The notes: generated by a model not told the origin, from the letters alone. A stretch of DNA of 64,000 bases from Rhizobium sp. 18055 (GCF_902706285.1 NZ_CACSKD010000003.1:452350-516349); one strand, 5' to 3'. Counted from the first letter of the stretch, positions 20,589 through 30,631 are shown. Made by a program: numbers and translations.

Positions 20589-21414
20589 TTGCGCAAACCA
20601 GAATAGCACCGCCGGCGAGCGTCATCGCCGTTGGTGCCTCGGAAAAGATCAGCCAGATGAAGATCGGCGCAAGGATGGTTTCGAGGAGATAGAACATCCC
20701 GACCTCAGGTGCGGACAAATAGCGCGGGCCGGTCGCAAGGCACCAGAATGCGACGGGCATCAGAAATGCGCCATTGAAAATGATCCATGCCGGGTGCTCG
20801 ATCGACAACCCGGCAGGCATGGCATTGGCTAAGCCGAGCGCGGCGGGAAACGCCGCGGCGAGCAATGGCACGAAGCCCATGTCGCGCCGCGACGCCCGAC
20901 CGATGGTGATGGCGCCCGCAAGCACCAGCGCCGTCAGCAAAGCCATTGCATCCCCGAAGGCATGGCCACCCGCCAACCCGTCCTGCACGATCAGCCCGAC
21001 ACCAAGGATCATCACCAGCATCGTCATCAAGGTGGCCGCCGGCGGGCGCTCCCTGAGAAATATCCATGACAGTAAAGCGCCGAACATCGGATTGAAGGCC
21101 ACGATGAACACGACGTTCGCCGTCGTCGTGTGAAATACGGCGAGCAGGAAGGTCAGCGTCGAGACGCCATAGAGAAATCCCGCAGCGAGGCCATGCCGGC
21201 CCGGCACCAACGCCGGCCAGTTGCCTCTGACGCAGCGAAGCATGCAAACGATGATTAGCGTCACCGCGACGGTCGTGATGCTGCGCACGCCAAGGATCGA
21301 CCACATGTCGCCATGGGCAAGACGCACCAGCGGAATATCCATGGAGAGAGCAAGGCCGCCGATCGCCGTCAGCAGCAGGCCCTTCCGATGATCGGAAAGC
21401 AAGGGGAGGGGCAT
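20524..21414 (-). CDS. EamA/RhaT family DMT-superfamily transporter
   Basis: 296 residues with about ten hydrophobic segments in two EamA repeats (roughly residues 13-140 and 155-285), the standard drug/metabolite transporter layout. The substrate cannot be read from sequence. Its start codon directly follows the bpt stop codon (TAAATG), so it is the second gene of a bpt-eamA unit. The final residues overlap the SRPBCC gene on the other strand. Confidence 0.85.
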   Translation of the reverse strand: MPLPLLSDHRKGLLLTAIGGLALSMDIPLVRLAHGDMWSILGVRSITTVAVTLIIVCMLRCVRGNWPALVPGRHGLAAGFLYGVSTLTFLLAVFHTTTANVVFIVAFNPMFGALLSWIFLRERPPAATLMTMLVMILGVGLIVQDGLAGGHAFGDAMALLTALVLAGAITIGRASRRDMGFVPLLAAAFPAALGLANAMPAGLSIEHPAWIIFNGAFLMPVAFWCLATGPRYLSAPEVGMFYLLETILAPIFIWLIFSEAPTAMTLAGGAILVCAIMAHSLWMARTRPALQQVPAH

Positions 21415-22191
21415 TTAGTCGTGGGTACTTTCAGGCAGGGTGGACGTGTCGAAGCGTTCCCAGCCGCGCGCGGTCAGATGTTCCTGCGGCTGGTACCGCG
21501 TCTTGTAGTCCATTTTCCGCGATCCTTGAACCCAGTAGCCGAGATAGACGTGCGGCAGACCGAGTGCCTTTGTGCGCCTGATATGATCGAGGATCATGAA
21601 GGTGCCCAGGGATCGCTTGTCCATGTCGGGATTGAAATAGGAATAGACCATCGAGAGACCGTCGCTCATCGTGTCGGTCAGGGCCGCTGCGATCAGTTCG
21701 CCACTCGGGCGTGTCTCGAGGCCCGAGCCTTCGACACGGCGGCGGTATTCGATGATCTTGGTATTGACGTGGGTATCCTCGACCATGATCGCATAATCGA
21801 GCACCGTCATGTCGGACATGCCGCCCTGCTGATGCCGGTAGTCGAGGTAGCGGCGAAACAGGGAATACTGTTCGCTGGAAGGCTGCGCCGGAAATTCGGT
21901 CGAGATGAGATCAGAATTGGCTGCCATCACCCGCTTCATCGACTTCGCCGGCTCAAATTCGTCGGCGAGGATGCGCACGGAAACGCAGGCCCGGCAGGCC
22001 TCGCAGGCCGGACGATAGGCGATGTTCTGGGACCGACGAAACCCACCCTGCGTCAGGATATCATTCATCTCGGCGGCGCGTGGCCCGACGAGATGGGTGA
22101 ACACCTTCCGTTCCATCTCATGCGCAAGATAAGGGCAGGCAGCCGGGGCCGTCAGATAGAACTGCGGAGATGGCGTTGTCTGCGTATTCAT
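21415..22191 (-). CDS. bpt: Aspartate/glutamate leucyltransferase (Bpt)
   Basis: 258 residues, matching the bacterial R-transferase group. Bpt moves leucine from leucyl-tRNA to proteins with N-terminal Asp or Glu and so feeds the ClpS/ClpAP N-degron pathway. The N-terminal [16 protein letters not shown] and [13 protein letters not shown] cysteine motifs, and the later [20 protein letters not shown] and [15 protein letters not shown] segments, are family hallmarks. It is followed without a gap by the EamA transporter gene. Confidence 0.92.
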   Translation of the reverse strand: MNTQTTPSPQFYLTAPAACPYLAHEMERKVFTHLVGPRAAEMNDILTQGGFRRSQNIAYRPACEACRACVSVRILADEFEPAKSMKRVMAANSDLISTEFPAQPSSEQYSLFRRYLDYRHQQGGMSDMTVLDYAIMVEDTHVNTKIIEYRRRVEGSGLETRPSGELIAAALTDTMSDGLSMVYSYFNPDMDKRSLGTFMILDHIRRTKALGLPHVYLGYWVQGSRKMDYKTRYQPQEHLTARGWERFDTSTLPESTHD

Positions 22192-22257
22192 CTGCTGCGG
22201 AGATTTCCCTTGGTTGCATGCTGAACAGACAGCATGACTTAAGAAAAGAAAACGTCA

Positions 22258-22282
22258 ACAGCGCGGCAGTCCGCCGCGCTGT
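22258..22282 (-). terminator. GC-rich hairpin downstream of the RDD gene
   Basis: ACAGCGCGGC (22258-22267) and GCCGCGCTGT (22273-22282) form a perfect 10-bp stem with a 5-base loop. On the minus strand it is followed by TGACGTTTTCTTTTC, consistent with termination of the RDD gene transcript before bpt. Confidence 0.65.
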
Positions 22283-22367
22283 GTGACTGGCTATACTTTG
22301 GGATATGGGGCCAGGATTCCCCCTGAATAGTCGGGGAAATCAGATTATTTCAGCGGGTTGCAGGATT

Positions 22368-22826
22368 TCAGACCGTGCGCACCGTGACTGTGCCGACCAG
22401 GAAGTCGTGGATGAGGCGGCTGCGCTCGGTGAACAGGCCGACCAGAAGAATCAACGGCGTCAGTACCGAGTTCAGTATCCAGAAAAGCGCCAGATGAACG
22501 ATCGCCGTCAGGAAATCCATCTCCCGGCCATCGACACGCATGATGGCGATACCCATCGCACGCATGCCGAGCGACGCCTGGCTGGAGCCTCCGACGGTAA
22601 AGCCGAAATACAGGCCCGCAACGATGACGAACAGCGCCGGATAGAGGAGGAAGCCGAGGCCGAGCGTGACGATCGACAGGAAGAACAGGATCACACCTGC
22701 CGGAATGCACAGCAGCAGGACGATCACATAGTCGAGGATGAACGCGAAGACGCGACGGCTCAGCGTGCCGCTATAGGCGCGCCAGTCATCGGGTGCGGCA
22801 TAAAGCGGGTTGGGGTTGAGCGACAT
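22368..22826 (-). CDS. RDD family membrane protein
   Basis: 152 residues with three to four membrane segments. The RDD signature is present near the start of the domain (SRRVFAFILDYVIVLLLCI), followed by a second hydrophobic stretch and the GGSSQASLGMRAMGIAIMRVDG segment. RDD proteins are small inner-membrane proteins of mostly unknown role; a few have been linked to Na+/H+ exchange. It lies just downstream of hemB on the same strand, 77 bases away. Confidence 0.85.
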   Translation of the reverse strand: MSLNPNPLYAAPDDWRAYSGTLSRRVFAFILDYVIVLLLCIPAGVILFFLSIVTLGLGFLLYPALFVIVAGLYFGFTVGGSSQASLGMRAMGIAIMRVDGREMDFLTAIVHLALFWILNSVLTPLILLVGLFTERSRLIHDFLVGTVTVRTV

Positions 22827-22903
22827 CGTTGCGGTCTCCTTTCGAGAAGTGGTGCCGCAAATATGGTGACGCTCGCCCCGAATGCAATATTAGCGCGAAA
22901 CGA

Positions 22904-23917
22904 TCACCGCTTGGCGAGGATTTTCGCAACCTCGATCGAGAAGTAGGTGAGGATACCGTCGCATCCGGCCCGCTTGAAGGCCAGCAAGGTCTCGAGCATC
23001 GCCTTCTCGCCATCGATCCAGCCATTCATCGCGGCGGCCTTGATCTGCGAATATTCACCCGAGACCTGATAGGCGAAGGTCGGAAGCCCGAAGGCCTCCT
23101 TCATCCGCCAACAGATGTCGATGTAGGGCAGGCCGGGCTTGACCATCAGCATGTCCGCACCTTCCTCGACGTCGAGTGCTGCATCGCGGAGCGCTTCGGT
23201 GCCGTTGGCCGGGTCGATATAATAGCTCTTCTTGTCGCCCTTCAGCAGGCCGCCGGTGGAGATCGCCTCACGGTAGGGGCCATAGAATGCGGACGCGAAC
23301 TTCGTCGCATAGCTCATGATGCCGATATCCTGGTGCCCTGCGGCATCGAGTGCCCTGCGGATGGCGCCGATGCGGCCGTCCATCATTTCGGATGGCGATA
23401 TGATGTCGGAGCCGGCATCTGCCTGCATCACGGCGGCGCGTGCGACCTGCTCGACCGTCTCGTCGTTGACGATCTCGTTGCCGCGCAGGATGCCGTCATG
23501 GCCGTGGCTGGTGAAGGGGTCGAGCGCCACGTCGGTGATCACGCCGATGTTCGGCACGGCTCTTTTGATGGCCGCCGTCGCCTGGTTGATCAGGTTGTTG
23601 GCATCAAGGCTGTTGGAGCCCGTCTCGTCGCGCAGCGACATCTCGATATTGGGGAAGGTGGCAATCGCCGGAATGCCGAGATCGGCCGCTTCCTTGGTCG
23701 CTTCCACCAGTTTGTCGATGCTCATGCGGTTGACGCCGGGCATCGCCGGGATCGGCTCGATGATGCCGGAGCCGGGAACAACGAACACCGGCCAGATCAG
23801 GTCATCGACCGTCAGCCGGTTTTCCTGCACCATCCGGCGCGTCCAGTCGGCCTTGCGATTGCGGCGCATCCGGCGGTGGCCGGTAATTTCATCGACGAGG
23901 TGTGTCTTGTCCTGCAT
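22904..23917 (-). CDS. hemB: Delta-aminolevulinic acid dehydratase (porphobilinogen synthase), Mg-type
   Basis: 337 residues; condenses two 5-aminolevulinate molecules into porphobilinogen for heme, B12 and siroheme. The Schiff-base lysines lie in YATKFASAFYGP and LMVKPGLPYID. The catalytic-site metal motif, three cysteines in zinc enzymes, reads A131, D133 and D141 here (DVALDPFTSHGHDG), so this is the zinc-independent form known from rhizobia, which uses Mg. It is divergent from the DUF6163 gene. Confidence 0.95.
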   Translation of the reverse strand: MQDKTHLVDEITGHRRMRRNRKADWTRRMVQENRLTVDDLIWPVFVVPGSGIIEPIPAMPGVNRMSIDKLVEATKEAADLGIPAIATFPNIEMSLRDETGSNSLDANNLINQATAAIKRAVPNIGVITDVALDPFTSHGHDGILRGNEIVNDETVEQVARAAVMQADAGSDIISPSEMMDGRIGAIRRALDAAGHQDIGIMSYATKFASAFYGPYREAISTGGLLKGDKKSYYIDPANGTEALRDAALDVEEGADMLMVKPGLPYIDICWRMKEAFGLPTFAYQVSGEYSQIKAAAMNGWIDGEKAMLETLLAFKRAGCDGILTYFSIEVAKILAKR

Positions 23918-24051
23918 GATCGTTCTAGCTCTCGGCAGTTCCAGTTGTTGTTGCGCTCATTATCATGCCGTTTCGGAAATCCAAACCTGACGAATGGCCG
24001 CAACCGATGAACCGCTGGCGAAGACGCCGCTGCAATCCTATTGTCTGACCT

Positions 24052-24489
24052 ATGAACGCTGATTCTCCGACCATACCCAAAAGCACGCTCACCGGCGTTC
24101 TCTTCGTCCTGTTCCTGCGGCTGATCGCAATCTCGTGCTTCTGGTTCGGATTGCAGTATTGGGCGATGCTCGTTGGCTACTCGCTGATCGGCGCCGGCCG
24201 CTTCGATCTGCTGAGCCTGCCGTGGAAAGTCGCCAGCACCTGCCTGGCCGTTCTGTTCCCGGTCGCAGCGCTGGGGCTATGGCTGGTGGTCTCGTGGGGG
24301 CCGGTAATCTGGGTGCTCGCGGCCGGTGGCCAGATCGTCATGTATGGCGTCCTTCCCGAGATTTTCGGGGCCAACAAACTGATCATTCTGCTGCATGTGG
24401 CGGTGGCCATTCTATACGCCGTTTTCCGCTTTCTGCTCTGGCAGGAGAAGCGTCGCCGCCGGCAGCAGGTAAGCGTTGATTTACCCTGA
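24052..24489 (+). CDS. DUF6163-like membrane protein upstream of ldtR
   Basis: 145 residues with four hydrophobic segments (about residues 15-45, 55-75, 85-105 and 108-128) and a basic C-terminal tail (WQEKRRRRQQ). The function is unknown. In Rhizobiales a protein of this type commonly precedes ldtR, and the same order is found here with a 129-base gap, which points to envelope stress or a structural partner. I base the family name on this context and on size and topology, so it is less certain than the gene itself. Confidence 0.72.
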   Translation: MNADSPTIPKSTLTGVLFVLFLRLIAISCFWFGLQYWAMLVGYSLIGAGRFDLLSLPWKVASTCLAVLFPVAALGLWLVVSWGPVIWVLAAGGQIVMYGVLPEIFGANKLIILLHVAVAILYAVFRFLLWQEKRRRRQQVSVDLP

Positions 24490-24618
24490 TACAACAGCGG
24501 CTTTTGGTAAGGCACTGTTAAGCCTGCAGTTTAAGTAGAATTTTATTTGTATTCGATAGGGTCTGTCTCAAGGCGGGAAGAAAACACACACCGCCAAACA
24601 AACAGTGAGGCAGTCATC

Positions 24619-25134
24619 ATGAATACGAAAATCAAGCCGCAGGCGGTATCGAACTTCCGTGATCAGCAGGACCTGGGTATCCGTGATCTTTACATGGAAT
24701 CCCTTCATCTTGTTGAACGTCTTCACCGCCGTCTCCTCGACGTCATCAAGGACGAGTTCGACCGTCAGGGTCGCAGCGACGTCAACGCCATCCAGGCGCT
24801 TCTTCTCTTCAATATCGGTAACTCGGAACTGACCGCCGGCGAACTTCGCTCCCGCGGTTACTACCTGGGCTCCAACGTGTCCTACAACGTCAAGAAGCTC
24901 GTCGATCTCGGCTTCATCAATCATCAGCGCTCGCGTATCGACCGTCGCTCGGTCCGCATCAGCCTGACGGAAACCGGCCAGGACATCGCAGAAACCGTCG
25001 CCAAGCTCTACGAGCGCCACACTGCTTCGATCGACAAGGTCGGCGGCATCGGTACCGACGAATTCACGCAGATGAACAAGCTGCTGACCCGTCTCGATCG
25101 CTTCTGGAACGACAGCATCATGTACCGTCTCTAA
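24619..25134 (+). CDS. ldtR: MarR-family transcriptional regulator LdtR
   Basis: 171 residues. The winged-helix MarR fold is visible: LTAGELRSRGYYLGSNVSYNVKKLVDLGFI (recognition helix region, about residues 75-105) and wing RSRIDRRSVRISLTE (about 110-124). LdtR is best known from Liberibacter and Sinorhizobium, where it controls the L,D-transpeptidase gene and osmotic tolerance. The ATG at 24619 was chosen because the conserved protein starts MNTKIKPQAVSNFRDQQDLG. The target gene ldtP lies next on the same strand. Confidence 0.9.
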   Translation: MNTKIKPQAVSNFRDQQDLGIRDLYMESLHLVERLHRRLLDVIKDEFDRQGRSDVNAIQALLLFNIGNSELTAGELRSRGYYLGSNVSYNVKKLVDLGFINHQRSRIDRRSVRISLTETGQDIAETVAKLYERHTASIDKVGGIGTDEFTQMNKLLTRLDRFWNDSIMYRL

Positions 25135-25161
25135 GCGACAAGACCTCCTCCAAGGTCGAAG

Positions 25162-25195
25162 AAAACCGGATGCGTTTCCCTGCGCGTCCGGTTTT
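25162..25195 (+). terminator. ldtR terminator
   Basis: AAAACCGGATGCG pairs with CGCGTCCGGTTTT (one G-T wobble) around an 8-base loop, 27 bases after the ldtR stop. Confidence 0.85.
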
Positions 25196-25209
25196 GCCGT
25201 TTCCCGGCT

Positions 25210-25229
25210 GCGTTGCATCTTTGCAACGC
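25210..25229. promoter_or_regulatory. Palindrome upstream of ldtP, candidate LdtR operator
   Basis: GCGTTGCA and TGCAACGC form a perfect 8-bp inverted repeat separated by TCTT. MarR-family dimers bind inverted repeats of this size, and the site lies between ldtR and its expected target gene. It has no T tract, so it is not a second terminator. Assignment to LdtR is inference. Confidence 0.45.
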
Positions 25230-25592
25230 ATGGCAGGCCAACCGTGATCGAATGCGTAATCGCCTGTATTCAAGCCGCTTTTTAGACGCTATTAGCCGCC
25301 ACAATTCATGCAATGGTTTGGTTCATTTTCTGCGTCGCTCGCCATCGAAGGTTGAGCTTTGCGCTGGAGACACGAATTGGCCATATTAGCATGTCAGCGA
25401 AAATACACGGCAAATGGCGCTTCCCGAATTTGAGGTCCGATAACCTCGCGCTCCCTGGTCGCAATCATGTGATCGCCAGTGGGACATTTTGTGATGCGTC
25501 GTGGCAACGGATGGATAGTGACTGCGTTATAGCAGTGACAAGGGCAAAAGCCGCCGGTCTCTCAAGCAGCGGCATTTTAGTGGTTGGGACTT

Positions 25593-26897
25593 ATGTCGAA
25601 AAAAATTGGAACTGAATCTATCTCGCGCCGGGCGTTTCTCGCCTCTGCGGCAATGGTCGGTGCAGGCGCCGTAGCAGCACCTGCGCTGGCACAGACGGCG
25701 ATCGATTCGCTGATCAACGCGCCGGAGCGCGGCGACTGGGACGACCAGTTCGACGCGAAGGCTGCATCCCGCACGGCAACGGCCATGATCTCCAATACCC
25801 CGATCCTTGGGCCGCAATCGGTTTCCAGCATACAGCAGGCCATCGGCCAGTATCAGCAGATCGCATCCGCCGGCGGCTGGCCGCAGGTCAATCCGGGCGA
25901 ACAGCGCCTGCAGATCGGCGTCACCGATCAGTCCGTGCAGGCACTTCGCCAGCGTCTTGCCGTCACCGGCGACCTGCCGCGTGAAGCCGGCATGTCCTCG
26001 TCGTTCGATTCCTACGTCGATGGCGCGGTCAAGCGCTTCCAGGCCCGTCACGGCCTGCCATCGGACGGCGTTATCGGCGAATTCACGCTGAAGGCGATGA
26101 ACATTCCGGCCGACGTGCGTCTGCAGCAGCTCAACACCAACCTGATCCGCCTGCAGACCTTCCCGCAGGAACTCGGTCGCCGCCACGTGATGGTCAATAT
26201 TCCGGCTGCCCACGTCGAGGGCGTGGAAGATGGTAGCGTCGTGACGCGCCATGCAGCCATCGTCGGCCGCATCAGCCGCCAGACCCATCTGGTGAACTCC
26301 AAGATCTACGAGGTCATCCTCAATCCTTACTGGACCGCGCCGCGCTCGATCGTCGAGAAGGACATCGTGCCTCTGATGCGCAAGGATCCGACCTACCTGA
26401 CGCGCAGCAACATTCGCCTGATCGATGGCAAGGGCACGGAAGTGGCCCCTGAGACGATCGACTGGAATGCCGAGAAGGCGCCGAACCTGATGTTCCGTCA
26501 GGACCCGGGCAAGATCAACGCCATGGCGTCCACGAAGATTAACTTCTACAACAAGAACGGCGAGTACATGCACGACACGCCGCAGCAGGGCTTGTTCAAC
26601 AAGCTGATGCGCTTCGAGTCGTCCGGCTGCGTTCGCGTCCAGAATGTCCGCGATCTCACCAACTGGCTGCTGCGTGATACCCCGCCATGGTCGCGCCAGC
26701 AGATGGAGCAGGTGATCACCACCCGCGTCAACACGCCGATCAAGCTGTCGGAAGAAGTGCCCGTGTACTTCGTCTATATCTCCGCCTGGGGCATGCCTGA
26801 CGGGATCGTGCAGTTCCGCGACGACATCTACCAGATGGACGGCAACGCCGAACTGGCGCTCGACACCACTGCCGGCATGGAACAGCCGGTTCAGTAA
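25593..26897 (+). CDS. ldtP: L,D-transpeptidase LdtP (YkuD domain, Tat-like signal)
   Basis: 434 residues. The N terminus ISRRAFLASAAMVGAGAVAAPALAQ split as SRRAF plus a hydrophobic core looks like a twin-arginine signal. A peptidoglycan-binding (PG_binding_1) segment follows at about residues 105-170 (LRQRLAVTGDL, AVKRFQARHGLPSDGVIG), then the YkuD catalytic domain (about 205-385). The active-site cysteine lies in RFESSGCVRVQN, with MHDTPQQ supplying the upstream histidine. It should make 3-3 cross-links or attach proteins to peptidoglycan in the periplasm. ATG at 25593 was preferred to the TTG three codons upstream. Confidence 0.9.
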   Translation: MSKKIGTESISRRAFLASAAMVGAGAVAAPALAQTAIDSLINAPERGDWDDQFDAKAASRTATAMISNTPILGPQSVSSIQQAIGQYQQIASAGGWPQVNPGEQRLQIGVTDQSVQALRQRLAVTGDLPREAGMSSSFDSYVDGAVKRFQARHGLPSDGVIGEFTLKAMNIPADVRLQQLNTNLIRLQTFPQELGRRHVMVNIPAAHVEGVEDGSVVTRHAAIVGRISRQTHLVNSKIYEVILNPYWTAPRSIVEKDIVPLMRKDPTYLTRSNIRLIDGKGTEVAPETIDWNAEKAPNLMFRQDPGKINAMASTKINFYNKNGEYMHDTPQQGLFNKLMRFESSGCVRVQNVRDLTNWLLRDTPPWSRQQMEQVITTRVNTPIKLSEEVPVYFVYISAWGMPDGIVQFRDDIYQMDGNAELALDTTAGMEQPVQ

Positions 26898-26923
26898 GCC
26901 TTCGAGGCCAGCGATTTGCTGTC

Positions 26924-26954
26924 AAAACCGCGTCTTTCATGGCGCGGTTTTTTG
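26924..26954 (+). terminator. ldtP terminator
   Basis: AAAACCGCG and CGCGGTTTT flank a 10-base loop, followed by further Ts, 27 bases after the stop. Confidence 0.9.
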
Positions 26955-27050
26955 TTGCGCGTAGATTGCCTAGCAAATGTCGTTCTTCGTATTGCCCTTG
27001 GCAGGGCAGGGCGCTAATACCCTTTCGCATTCCAGTTTAGGAGCTCGCCG

Positions 27051-28349
<1,299 letters not shown>

Positions 28350-28358
28350 GGATAGCGC

Positions 28359-28835
28359 ATGCGCTGCCCATTCTGCGGATCGGAAGACACACAGGTCAAG
28401 GATTCACGCCCGGCGGAGGACAACACGTCCATCCGCCGCAGGCGTATTTGTCCCGACTGCGGCGGTCGCTTCACCACCTTCGAACGCGTGCAGTTGCGCG
28501 AGCTGATGGTATCGAAGAAGACCGGCCGCAAGGTGCCTTTCGACCGCGACAAGCTGGTCCGTTCCTTCGAGATCGCGCTGCGCAAGCGGCCCGTTGATCG
28601 CGACCGCATAGAGCGTGCCGTCTCCGGCATCGTCCGGCGCCTGGAAAGCTCCGGCGAAGTCGAGATCAGCTCCGAGCAGATCGGTCTGCAGGTGCTCGAG
28701 GCGCTGAAGAGCCTCGATGACGTCGGCTTTGTCCGATATGCTTCGGTCTATCGCGACTTCTCGCACGCCGAGGACTTCGAGAAGGTGATCTCCGAGATCA
28801 ACGCCAAGATCGCTCGCGATCCGCTGGACAACTGA
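28359..28835 (+). CDS. nrdR: Transcriptional repressor NrdR
   Basis: 158 residues. The N-terminal zinc ribbon has two CxxC pairs ([10 protein letters not shown], and [14 protein letters not shown] around residues 26-40), followed by an ATP-cone domain (about 49-139, beginning [16 protein letters not shown]). NrdR senses (d)ATP and represses ribonucleotide reductase genes. It sits 9 bases after glyA, as is common in alphaproteobacteria. Confidence 0.96.
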   Translation: MRCPFCGSEDTQVKDSRPAEDNTSIRRRRICPDCGGRFTTFERVQLRELMVSKKTGRKVPFDRDKLVRSFEIALRKRPVDRDRIERAVSGIVRRLESSGEVEISSEQIGLQVLEALKSLDDVGFVRYASVYRDFSHAEDFEKVISEINAKIARDPLDN

Positions 28836-28838
28836 GTG

Positions 28839-30011
28839 ATGAGCGCTTCGTCCGACGACGCGCAATTCATGCAGGAGGCGATCCGCCTGGGTCTCCTCCA
28901 TCTCGGCCAGACAGCCACAAATCCCTCCGTCGGTTGCGTCATCGTCCGCGATGGCCAGATCGTCGGTCGCGGCACCACCGCCATCGGCGGCCGCCCGCAT
29001 GCCGAGCCGCAGGCGCTGGCCGACGCCGGCGAACTGGCCCGCGGTGCAACCGCCTATGTGACGCTCGAGCCATGCTCCCACCACGGCAAGACGCCGCCCT
29101 GCGCGGACGCATTGATTGCCTCAGGCGTGGCGCGCGTCGTCATCAGCGTCACCGATCCGGATGAACGCGTTTCGGGCAGGGGCATCGCCATGCTGCGCGA
29201 TGCCGGCATCGAGGTGGACGTTGGGCTGCTGGAGAAAGAGGGCAGACATTCGCTCGCCGCCTATCTCACTCGCCAGACGAAGAACCGCCCCTATGTGATT
29301 CTGAAGCTTGCCGTTTCCGCCGACGGCATGATCGGCCGCAGGGGCGAGGGGCAGATAGCAATCACCGGCCCTGCCGCCCGCACCGAGGTGCAGACGCTTC
29401 GCGCCGAAACGGATGCGATCCTCGTCGGTATCGGTACGGCGATTGCCGATGATCCGGAGTTGACCGTGCGCATCCCCGGCGAGGAGCATCGCTCGCCGGT
29501 TCGCATCGTGCTCGATCCGTTGCTGCAACTGCCGCTGGCGTCGAAGATTGTCAACACGGCGGGCGACGTTCCGGTGATCGTGGTGGCGCGCGAGGAGATT
29601 TCGACTGCTGAGATGGACGAGCCGGGATTACCCCCCACCAACGTCAAAGACACCCCACAGGCAAACGCCCAAAAAGCCAACGCCGCAACTCTCGAGTCCC
29701 GCCGCCAGGCCCTCGAAGCCGCCGGCGTCGAAGTGCTCTATTGCCACCCCTACCACCCGGAGCAGCTGCTCCCGGCACTCGCCTCGCGCGGCATCTCCTC
29801 GCTGCTGGTCGAAGGTGGGGCCAAGACCGCACGGCTTTTCCTCGATGCCGGCTATGTCGACCGCATCCTGCTCTATCAGGGACCGGGGAACATCGGCGAA
29901 GCCGGTATTGAAACGCCGATCCGCAAGACCGATATCCCATCCGATTTCAAGCATATGGGCACGCGCATTGTTGGCGACGACAGCCTCGACGAATACGAAA
30001 GAGAATTTTGA
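28839..30011 (+). CDS. ribD: Bifunctional riboflavin biosynthesis deaminase/reductase RibD
   Basis: 390 residues. The deaminase domain (about 1-145) shows HAEPQAL and PCSHHGKTPPCADALI, which give the zinc ligands. The reductase domain (about 150-390) includes LKLAVSADGMIGRRGEG and LLVEGGAKTARLFLDAGYVDR. It converts the GTP cyclohydrolase II product to the pyrimidinedione precursor of lumazine. Between about residues 250 and 285 there is an extra hydrophilic, Ala/Asn/Gln/Lys-rich stretch not needed by the fold. ATG at 28839 was chosen over the adjacent GTG; its stop codon overlaps the ribE start. Confidence 0.94.
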   Translation: MSASSDDAQFMQEAIRLGLLHLGQTATNPSVGCVIVRDGQIVGRGTTAIGGRPHAEPQALADAGELARGATAYVTLEPCSHHGKTPPCADALIASGVARVVISVTDPDERVSGRGIAMLRDAGIEVDVGLLEKEGRHSLAAYLTRQTKNRPYVILKLAVSADGMIGRRGEGQIAITGPAARTEVQTLRAETDAILVGIGTAIADDPELTVRIPGEEHRSPVRIVLDPLLQLPLASKIVNTAGDVPVIVVAREEISTAEMDEPGLPPTNVKDTPQANAQKANAATLESRRQALEAAGVEVLYCHPYHPEQLLPALASRGISSLLVEGGAKTARLFLDAGYVDRILLYQGPGNIGEAGIETPIRKTDIPSDFKHMGTRIVGDDSLDEYEREF

Positions 30012-30631
30012 TGTTTACAGGCATTGTCACCGACGTCGGCACGATCGAATCCGTTTCCCCCCTGAAGGAGGGCATCAAGCTCCGTGTCGCCACCAGCTAT
30101 GATCCTGCCACCATCGACATGGGCGCCTCGATCTCCCATTCCGGCATCTGCCTGACGGTAACAGGCCTGCCGGCTGAAGGCAGCAACGGCCGCTGGTTCG
30201 AGGTCGAAGCCTGGGAGGAGGCGCTGCGTCTGACGACGATCAGCACATGGGCAGAGGGAACCCCCGTCAACCTCGAGCGTTCGCTGAAGATTGGCGACGA
30301 ACTCGGCGGCCATATCGTTTCCGGCCACGTCGATGGCAAGGCCGAGATCGTCTCCGTCACGGAAGAAGGCGATGCCACCCGCTATCGTTTGCGCGCGCCT
30401 GAACATCTTGCCAAATTCGTCGCGCCCAAGGGATCGATTGCACTCGATGGCACATCGCTGACGGTCAATTCGGTCGAAGGCACCGACTTCGACGTCCTGT
30501 TGATCCGCCACACGCTGGAGGTCACGACCTGGGGCAAGCGCCAGGCCGGCGATTTCGTCAACTTCGAAGTCGATACGATGGCGCGCTATGCCGCTAGGCT
30601 GGCCGAGTTCCCGTCCGCGAAAGCAGAATAA
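30011..30631 (+). CDS. ribE: Riboflavin synthase alpha subunit
   Basis: 206 residues in two lumazine-binding barrels (about 1-97 and 98-195), starting with the diagnostic MFTGIVTDVG. Paired motifs such as GASISHSGICLTVTG and KGSIALDGTSLTVNSVEG are seen, one per barrel. It dismutates two dimethylribityllumazine molecules into riboflavin. The ATG shares bases with the ribD stop (TGATG). Its last 38 bases overlap the end of the convergent GNAT gene. Confidence 0.94.
   Translation: MFTGIVTDVGTIESVSPLKEGIKLRVATSYDPATIDMGASISHSGICLTVTGLPAEGSNGRWFEVEAWEEALRLTTISTWAEGTPVNLERSLKIGDELGGHIVSGHVDGKAEIVSVTEEGDATRYRLRAPEHLAKFVAPKGSIALDGTSLTVNSVEGTDFDVLLIRHTLEVTTWGKRQAGDFVNFEVDTMARYAARLAEFPSAKAE

Larger units (their letters stand above)
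25135..25592. other. 458-bp gap between ldtR and ldtP
   Basis: No convincing gene is seen. It holds the ldtR terminator (25162-25195), a palindrome (25210-25229), and about 360 bases of comparatively A+T-rich DNA that may be the ldtP promoter and a long leader. A GCCGC/GCGGC hairpin can form at about 25550-25576, just before the ldtP start. Confidence 0.6.
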
